Shown here in pieces: positions 1 through 3,568 of a DNA stretch of 6,685 nucleotides. The notes beneath the pieces were generated by a model. The model did no database searches, was not told the origin of the DNA, and saw only the letters and a program-made list of their open reading frames with translations. How positions within the stretch are numbered: position 1 is the stretch's first letter; every line of letters begins with the position of its first letter. Source of the stretch: an uncultured Clostridia bacterium (lineage in GTDB: Bacteria; Bacillota; Clostridia; Christensenellales; Borkfalkiaceae); assembly GCA_934249215.1 (NCBI GenBank), contig CAKQKN010000090.1, positions 1 to 6,685 on the forward strand, written 5' to 3'. The translations under genes were made by a program, and so were the position numbers.

Positions 1-51
1 AGAGAGAAGTGAGTGGGTAGGTTTGGGACGACGGGGATAATAGAATAAAAC

Positions 52-88
52 AAAACGCCGACTTCGGTTTGTCCGAAGTCGGCGTTTT
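52..88. terminator. Bidirectional intrinsic terminator hairpin
   Basis: A perfect 16-bp stem (52-67 paired with 73-88) with a 5-nt TTTGT loop. The arm begins with AAAA and the partner ends with TTTT, so the stem ends in an A:T run in both directions and can end transcription on either strand. On the minus strand it lies about 125 bp downstream of the EAL fragment, so it probably ends the diguanylate cyclase transcript. Anything converging from the left of the window would also stop here. Confidence 0.85.
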
Positions 89-213
89 CTTACGTTGTTA
101 TCTGTTACGTTTTGTATCGTGTGCTTACATTGTATTTATACATTTTATAATATCGACTATGCAACATTTGTATAGTATCGATTATATAACATTTATATAA
201 TAGTTCTTTCACA
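89..213. repeat. AT-rich spacer with an imperfect tandem repeat
   Basis: This stretch has no coding frame that looks real. It holds two imperfect tandem copies of a 26-28 bp unit, at about 151-176 and 177-204, both of the form TATCGAYTAT..AACATTT.TATA. The copies are very AT-rich. It separates the eroded EAL fragment from the terminator. A TATAAT at 146-151 has no well-spaced -35 box and I do not call a promoter. Confidence 0.45.
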
Positions 214-468
214 TTATTTGCCGAGAGGTAGAGTATTTTCGTCGTAAAGAAGGCGTTCGTATTCGGTCGCGGGGACGGGCTTACTGAAGTAGTACCCTTG
301 CATGCTCTTGCAACCGAAACTCAAAAGCATATCTGCTTGTTCCTTTGTTTCGACGACCTCGCGCTCGAGTTCGCTCATAAACGTGGAATTAAGCACGTCT
401 TGCCGCGAAAGATTGACCGAAACCTGAATTTTGCGGTCGGGAAGTTCCCGGATTCCTAACCGGCGTTT
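214..468 (-). pseudogene. Remnant of an EAL (c-di-GMP phosphodiesterase) domain
   Basis: Reading the minus strand in the frame that ends at TAA 214-216 gives two recognisable pieces of an EAL domain joined together. The first, about 394-459, reads GIRELPDRKIQVSVNLSRQD and matches the mid-domain segment usually seen as 'VSVNLSR'. The second, about 214-366, contains VVETKEQADML and GCKSMQGYYFSKPVP and matches the C-terminal 'EGVETKEQ...GC...QGYYFSKP' segment. Missing are the first part of the domain with the EAL signature and the central part with the metal-binding DDFG region, so no phosphodiesterase activity is possible. The frame differs from the cyclase frame that ends at 456-458, and it overlaps the last few cyclase codons. 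The best reading is the tail of a former GGDEF-EAL gene reduced by two internal deletions plus a frameshift. The last 60 codons could be opened by a GTG at 394-396, but no good ribosome binding site supports translation. Confidence 0.8.
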
Positions 469-1595
469 CTTTTCTTGTTTTCGTACATGTGTTTATCCGC
501 AAAGCGTATCAGCGCGGGAACGCTTTGCGCATCTTTGAGATATTCGCCGTATCCGATGCTGACCTCCACGGGAAACTCGGCTTTCTTGCTCTTGGTGCGT
601 TTGGTTATCTCGCGCTTGATTTCATCGCACAGATCGGAGATGTTTTCGCTTTCGTCGAGTTCCTGAACGACCGCGAATTCGTCGCCGCCGTATCTTCCGC
701 ACGTGCCGTTTTTGCGCGAGCAGACATCGTAAAGCGCGTCGGCAACGAGTTGCAACGCAACGTCGCCCTCGTCGTGCCCGAACTCATCGTTGAGTGTTTT
801 GAAATTGTCTACATCCATAAATATGAAGTACAGTTTTTTGTTCTTTTTCGGGTTTCCCGCTTTTTCATAGAGGGTGTCGACGAGTTTTCTTCTGTTGTAA
901 ATTCCCGTGAGGGAATCGCGCGAAAGTTGAATTTTAAGCGAATTCGTATAGACGATGAGAAGCGAAATCGTCGGCGCGGTCGATAAAATCGGTAAATCCT
1001 GAAAGAAAAACTGCACGAGCGCGCAAATGAAGGTCGCGAACGAATATGAGAACATCGTCGAAAAGTTTTCGTGCCTCTCGTAATTGTTCGGTTCTAACAT
1101 TCCGATGAGGCTTTTTATCGACGCGATAAGAATGTAAATGAGCGCCGGGACGAATTGCAGATAGAACAGCGTTCCGCGGATATACTTGCCGTTTTCGTCG
1201 AAGCGATAGAGCCAGCCCGTTTTCGAAGTAGTCAATAAAAGTGTGAGGAGCAAAGCTATCGGCAGAACGAAAATTAAAAAGAGAACCTTTTTTCCGATTT
1301 TTCTATTCTGAACGATCTCCGAGAATACGAGCCAGAAAAACGCCGACAGCGACAGGGAAACGAAATATGCCGCGTTGATTCCGTATTTGACCCATGCGGA
1401 CATTTTTATTGCGCCCGTCAGCCCGAGATCCCATAAAAGATCGAAAATGTTTAAAAGAATAGCGAAATGAATGGATACGAGAAACGCCTTTTTCTTTTCG
1501 TTGGTGTCAATGCCGAACCTGGATGCGCGGTAAGCCATTATGCCGAGAAGCGTTATGCATAAGACGTTGATTTCGCTATATAGCAAAAAATTCAT
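456..1595 (-). CDS. Membrane-bound diguanylate cyclase (GGDEF domain)
   Basis: A 379-aa protein predicted to make c-di-GMP from two GTP on the cytoplasmic face of the membrane. Residues 1 to about 220 hold roughly seven hydrophobic segments (near 4-22, 37-56, 71-92, 104-122, 143-166, 180-198 and 203-219), forming a multi-pass sensor of unknown ligand. The GGDEF domain covers about 222-379: DSLTGIYNRR (227-236), the metal-binding and guanine-recognition segment DVDNFKTLNDEFGHDEGD (261-278), the intact active site RYGGDEF (301-307) and the closing ADKHMYENKK. The inhibitory I-site RxxD, expected five residues before GGDEF, reads RKNG (294-297). It lacks its Asp, so product inhibition is probably weak or absent. 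The ATG at 1595 is preceded by a modest GGTG ribosome site, and no in-frame start lies just upstream. The protein ends right after its GGDEF domain at a TAG, with EAL-domain debris immediately behind it. It is divergent from the riboswitch-controlled gene. Confidence 0.93.
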   Translation of the reverse strand: MNFLLYSEINVLCITLLGIMAYRASRFGIDTNEKKKAFLVSIHFAILLNIFDLLWDLGLTGAIKMSAWVKYGINAAYFVSLSLSAFFWLVFSEIVQNRKIGKKVLFLIFVLPIALLLTLLLTTSKTGWLYRFDENGKYIRGTLFYLQFVPALIYILIASIKSLIGMLEPNNYERHENFSTMFSYSFATFICALVQFFFQDLPILSTAPTISLLIVYTNSLKIQLSRDSLTGIYNRRKLVDTLYEKAGNPKKNKKLYFIFMDVDNFKTLNDEFGHDEGDVALQLVADALYDVCSRKNGTCGRYGGDEFAVVQELDESENISDLCDEIKREITKRTKSKKAEFPVEVSIGYGEYLKDAQSVPALIRFADKHMYENKKRNAG

Positions 1596-1677
1596 AACAT
1601 CACCGTTTGTTTTTATTGACTGCGCGAAGCCCCCTCCGATCGGATATTTTGACAGTTTCCCGCAATCTTTTTCGATA

Positions 1678-1698
1678 CGCCTATTAACTCAATAGGTG
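1678..1698. repeat. Interrupted palindrome, copy 1
   Basis: Arms CGCCTATT and AATAGGTG are separated by AACTC. One arm position is G:T instead of A:T. With two flanking bases on each side (1676-1700) it is the exact reverse complement of copy 3 over 25 bp. It sits in the cyclase leader. Confidence 0.8.
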
Positions 1699-1710
1699 TA
1701 ATTTACCTGA

Positions 1711-1731
1711 CACCTATTAACTCAATAGGTG
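1711..1731. repeat. Interrupted palindrome, copy 2
   Basis: Arms CACCTATT and AATAGGTG are a perfect 8-bp inverted pair with the same AACTC centre as copy 1. It lies about 10-30 bp downstream of the predicted cyclase transcription start, an ordinary place for a repressor operator. Confidence 0.8.
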
Positions 1732-1747
1732 CGTACTTCCCGAGACC

Positions 1748-1775
1748 ATTATAACACATAACGCGAAAAACGCAA
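1748..1775 (-). promoter_or_regulatory. Probable sigma-A promoter of the diguanylate cyclase
   Basis: The minus strand has a perfect TATAAT at 1753-1748, preceded after 16 bp by TTGCGT (1775-1770), a partial -35 box. Transcription would start near 1741, leaving a leader of about 145 nt that contains both palindromes. The -10 box is convincing and the -35 is weak, which fits a promoter that is regulated or needs help. Confidence 0.5.
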
Positions 1776-1797
1776 AAGAAAACGCGAAAAAAATGTT

Positions 1798-1832
1798 TTT
1801 TTTGACTAAAAATGTGTAATTTTGTCAAAAAA
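1798..1832. repeat. 9-bp inverted repeat in the divergent intergenic region
   Basis: TTTTTTGAC (1798-1806) and GTCAAAAAA (1824-1832) form a perfect inverted pair around a 17-nt AT-rich centre. It is upstream of the cyclase promoter and may be a second type of protein-binding site or simply an AT-rich structure. No function can be read from the sequence. Confidence 0.4.
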
Positions 1833-1867
1833 CAGAGACGTTTTTATACACATTTTGAATTTTTGTA

Positions 1868-1888
1868 CACCTATTGAGTTAATAGGCG
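1868..1888. repeat. Interrupted palindrome, copy 3 (inverted)
   Basis: Arms CACCTATT and AATAGGCG surround GAGTT, the reverse complement of copy 1, and the match extends over 1866-1890. It lies upstream of both divergent promoters, 157 bp from copy 2 centre to centre. Confidence 0.8.
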
Positions 1889-2024
1889 TACATTTTTTTC
1901 GTTAGGAATGGAATCCCTATTCGATTTTTCTCTTTTGGACAGTCTTTTTTCCGTCGGACAACCGAACGTGCGGACCGAATGCGGGCAGACGGACGGTAAA
2001 AGCAAAAAAATACGCAAAAAACTC
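1889..2024. other. Divergent intergenic spacer, no gene seen
   Basis: Between the third palindrome and the plus-strand promoter I see no convincing coding frame or RNA gene. The 81-codon minus-strand frame across 1879-2124 runs over the promoter and riboswitch on the other strand and has no family features. Confidence 0.6.
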
Positions 2025-2053
2025 TTGACAACTTCCTCGGCGTTGTGTATAAT
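2025..2053 (+). promoter_or_regulatory. Consensus sigma-A promoter for the riboswitch leader
   Basis: TTGACA (2025-2030) and TATAAT (2048-2053) are separated by exactly 17 bp, both hexamers fully consensus. Transcription should begin near 2060, about 30 nt before the riboswitch aptamer. Such a strong promoter is expected where control is exerted after initiation, by attenuation. Confidence 0.92.
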
Positions 2054-2087
2054 GTGATTAATTTAAGAGAAAAAAAGTATACGTATA

Positions 2088-2152
2088 ATAGCAAGATAGT
2101 CGCAAGGCTATTACGCAAAGCCATAGGGACTTTATGAGTCAGCCGGTTGCCA
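2088..2152 (+). ncRNA. c-di-GMP-I riboswitch aptamer (GEMM-I)
   Basis: The RNA matches the GEMM-I architecture. Closing helix P1 pairs GCAA (2091-2094) with TTGC (2147-2150). A hairpin with stem ATAGTC / GGCTAT (2096-2101 / 2106-2111) is capped by the GNRA tetraloop GCAA (2102-2105). The diagnostic core ACGCAAAGCCATAGGG follows (2113-2128). A second hairpin has stem GACT / AGTC (2128-2131 / 2137-2140). The conserved GCCGGTTGCC closes it (2142-2151). In this family the ligand c-di-GMP sits at the junction of the three helices, and the GNRA loop docks into the neighbouring hairpin. The aptamer starts about 30 nt after the predicted transcription start and controls the plus-strand gene at 2364. 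A c-GAMP-preferring variant of the same fold cannot be excluded by eye, but the neighbouring GGDEF gene favours c-di-GMP. Confidence 0.9.
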
Positions 2153-2181
2153 GATTACTTAAGGTAGTTTGGCATTTTTTT
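2148..2181 (+). terminator. Riboswitch expression platform: intrinsic terminator
   Basis: TGCCA (2148-2152) pairs with TGGCA (2170-2174), and pairing continues inward with A:U and G:U pairs to a 3-nt loop near 2160-2162, about 12 pairs in all. Seven U residues follow (2175-2181). The 5' arm includes most of the aptamer P1 strand (2147-2150), so P1 and terminator cannot form together. Ligand binding stabilises P1 and should therefore block the terminator, predicting an ON switch. Confidence 0.85.
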
Positions 2182-2182
2182 A

Positions 2183-2299
2183 TTTTCCGGAATTTTTTTG
2201 GAAAAGCGGTGAGCATGGGTTCCGCTTTTTCCGGAATTTTTTTGGAAAAGCGGTGAGCGTAGGTTCGCTTTTCCGGAATTTTTTTGGAAAAGCGGTGGG
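2183..2299 (+). repeat. Three tandem 42-44 bp leader repeats with hairpin potential
   Basis: The block starting CCGGAA-T7-GGAAAAGCGG occurs at 2187, 2231 and 2273, nearly identical each time, with linkers ending in GGTTCCGC or GGTTCGC. GGAAAAGCGG (2200-2209) can pair with CCGCTTTTTCC (2222-2232, one bulge). GGAAAAGCG (2244-2252) can pair perfectly with CGCTTTTCC (2266-2274). Each hairpin is followed after GGAA by a T7 run, so both resemble weak terminators. TTTTCC can alternatively pair with the GGAAAA inside the same unit. The array lies between the riboswitch terminator and the start codon, so it will be part of any read-through mRNA. Confidence 0.85.
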
Positions 2300-2363
2300 T
2301 TTTGTTCAGGTTTACTCGGTTCGAGTTTCGTTAAAACGTTGAAAGGCTGTTCGGTACGCGGTT

Positions 2364-3131
2364 ATGGAAAGAACAAAAAGATTAAAACTTAAGATGATCG
2401 TTTCGCTCTTTACGTGCGCGTTGAGCCTTTTTTCGCTTATAACGCTCACGCTTTGCTGGTTCGCGATGAACAAAAACACGGACGCGGGCGGGATGGACGT
2501 GATCGTGCGGAACGAGTCGATTATCGCGGGGTGCGAATATTTCGTTGCGGATTCGGATTTGGCCGCTTCGGGCTATTCGTTTATCGCCGCCGGTTCGGAA
2601 GATAAAAATAAACTCGGAACTTATGACGTTCTTAACGACAAATATCAGTTTTTGATAAAGGTAAAACTCGTTTCCGCGATGAGCGTGAACGTAACCGCAG
2701 AAACGACGACCGACTTTTTTCTCGGCTCCGCTTCGGCAAAGACGGACAATCACTGGCTTTCGGCGGACGGAACGGGCAACGCACTTTCGAGCGTGATTTC
2801 CTTTGCCGTTCTTTCCCGCGCCGATCTCGAAACGACGGGCGGCGGATATAAGCTCGCGGAGCTTCCGAGCGACGCGAACACGTCGTGCTTTTTCGATCGT
2901 TCGGCGATTGAAACGGCTACCGCGCCCGAGCCGAGCGTGAATATTAAGACGGATTTCGCAGTCGATGCGGACGACAACGGGGAAGTCTATTTTTTCGTGC
3001 TTTTGTCTTATGATCCGCTCCTCGTTTCGACGGTGTTTTCGGCGAATATCGGCAACGACGTTCTCGAGCAAGACGAGAACGTTGCGATTCCTTTCATGTT
3101 GGATTTTTCGATCTCCGTCACTTCGGCATAA
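2364..3131 (+). CDS. Secreted or membrane-anchored protein, SipW-like N-terminus
   Basis: A 255-aa protein of no family I can name with certainty. It opens with basic residues (ERTKRLKLK, 2-10), a hydrophobic segment (about 11-34) and then CWFAMNKNTDAGGMDVIV (31-48). This resembles the N-termini of TasA/camelysin-type proteins handled by the SipW signal peptidase in Bacillus, where an aromatic WF pair follows the hydrophobic core. The rest (about 50-255) is rich in alternating hydrophobic residues, Ser, Thr, Ala and Asp with few Lys, as in extracellular beta-sandwich domains. It has no sorting motif and no second membrane segment. The ATG at 2364 is the only start between the in-frame stop at 2340 and Met11. 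The nearest purine-rich ribosome site, GAAAGG (2341-2346), is 17 nt away, so initiation may be weak or structure-dependent. As the first gene behind the riboswitch it is the direct candidate for c-di-GMP control, perhaps a matrix or adhesion component. Confidence 0.8.
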   Translation: MERTKRLKLKMIVSLFTCALSLFSLITLTLCWFAMNKNTDAGGMDVIVRNESIIAGCEYFVADSDLAASGYSFIAAGSEDKNKLGTYDVLNDKYQFLIKVKLVSAMSVNVTAETTTDFFLGSASAKTDNHWLSADGTGNALSSVISFAVLSRADLETTGGGYKLAELPSDANTSCFFDRSAIETATAPEPSVNIKTDFAVDADDNGEVYFFVLLSYDPLLVSTVFSANIGNDVLEQDENVAIPFMLDFSISVTSA

Positions 3132-3446
3132 TCAGGCGTTGCTCACTTTCGTCGTCTCAAGACGTGCTTATTTGACCGACCGAAGAGGGATCCGGGGGCG
3201 AATGCCCCGCACTTTCAAAAGCTGGAACACGGCAACAATGCGGCACGCCGTGCCCGGATTCCTCGGAAGTCCGTCAAGGGAGCAAACTCGGAATAACGTA
3301 AGAAGCGTCGAGCAAAGCGGGTAAGGCTCGGAATGACGGATAAAAAAGATAAAGCGTGCGGCATATACAGACAGTCCTTTCTCGTCTTTTACTCGCGTTG
3401 CTCGTAAAATCCACTCCGCTTACGCGCGGCGCGCCACTTTTGTCGC

Positions 3447-3533
3447 GTCCGCGATATTTCCCCCGTTTGGCGGGGAAATCGCCCCGAATGGGGAAGCATA
3501 GAACACCAAAAACCGCGCTATAGGTCGATTATC
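3447..3533 (+). repeat. Left copy of an inverted intergenic repeat (about 85 bp)
   Basis: This element reads from GTCCGCGATATTTCC to TATAGGTCGATTATC and is matched, inverted and with a few changes, at 6602-6685. It contains two GC hairpins: CCCCG / CGGGG (3461-3465 / 3471-3475) and CCCC-GAAT-GGGG (3482-3493). It ends about 20 nt before the ribosome binding site of the large gene. The look is that of a dispersed REP- or MITE-like element. Confidence 0.8.
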
Positions 3534-3551
3534 GAACGTTAAATCAAAAAA

Positions 3552-3558
3552 AAGGAGG
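3552..3558 (+). promoter_or_regulatory. Strong ribosome binding site of the large gene
   Basis: AAGGAGG after a run of A residues, 10 nt before the ATG at 3569. It fixes the start of the 963-aa protein and contrasts with the poor site of the upstream 255-aa gene. Confidence 0.9.
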
Positions 3559-3568
3559 CGGCTTCGCT

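Larger units (their letters stand above)
1596..1747 (-). promoter_or_regulatory. 5' leader of the diguanylate cyclase with two palindromes
   Basis: This is the untranslated region between the predicted promoter and the cyclase ATG. It contains two copies of an interrupted palindrome (1678-1698 and 1711-1731) spaced 33 bp apart, just downstream of the predicted start of transcription. That position suits repressor operators or two RNA hairpins. A GGAGGGGG on the minus strand around 1631-1637 is too far from the ATG and has no start codon in a useful frame. Confidence 0.45.
3132..3568. other. 437-bp spacer rich in palindromes, no gene
   Basis: I see no coding frame here that I would call real. 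Short GC hairpins occur, including GGGGC-GAAT-GCCCC (3195-3208) and GGCAC-GCC-GTGCC (3242-3254). GGATCCGGG (3188-3196) nearly pairs with CCCGGATTCC (3253-3262). CTCGGAAT-R-ACG occurs twice (about 3288-3298 and 3328-3338). None has a T-tract, so I cannot call a clear terminator for the preceding gene, nor a convincing promoter for the next one. Read-through from the riboswitch transcript into the large gene remains possible. Confidence 0.6.

Noticed and set aside
489..986. 165-codon plus-strand frame inside the cyclase gene
   Set aside because: Antisense to the GGDEF domain, whose motifs are unmistakable on the minus strand.
1879..2124. 81-codon minus-strand frame across the divergent intergenic region
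   Set aside because: It overlaps the consensus plus-strand promoter and the riboswitch core, and its product has no recognisable features.
2183..2299. CRISPR-like array
   Set aside because: Only three units, no unique spacers of constant length, no cas gene, and the units form terminator-like hairpins in a gene leader.
2451..2459. Possible lipobox at Cys31 of the 255-aa protein
   Set aside because: The residues before Cys are LTL; a large Leu at -1 and Trp right after Cys do not fit a lipobox, so lipoprotein processing is unlikely.
2382..3071. 229-codon open frame on the minus strand
   Set aside because: Fully antisense to the 255-aa exported protein; extremely basic sequence without structure, unlike the plus-strand frame with its clear signal segment.
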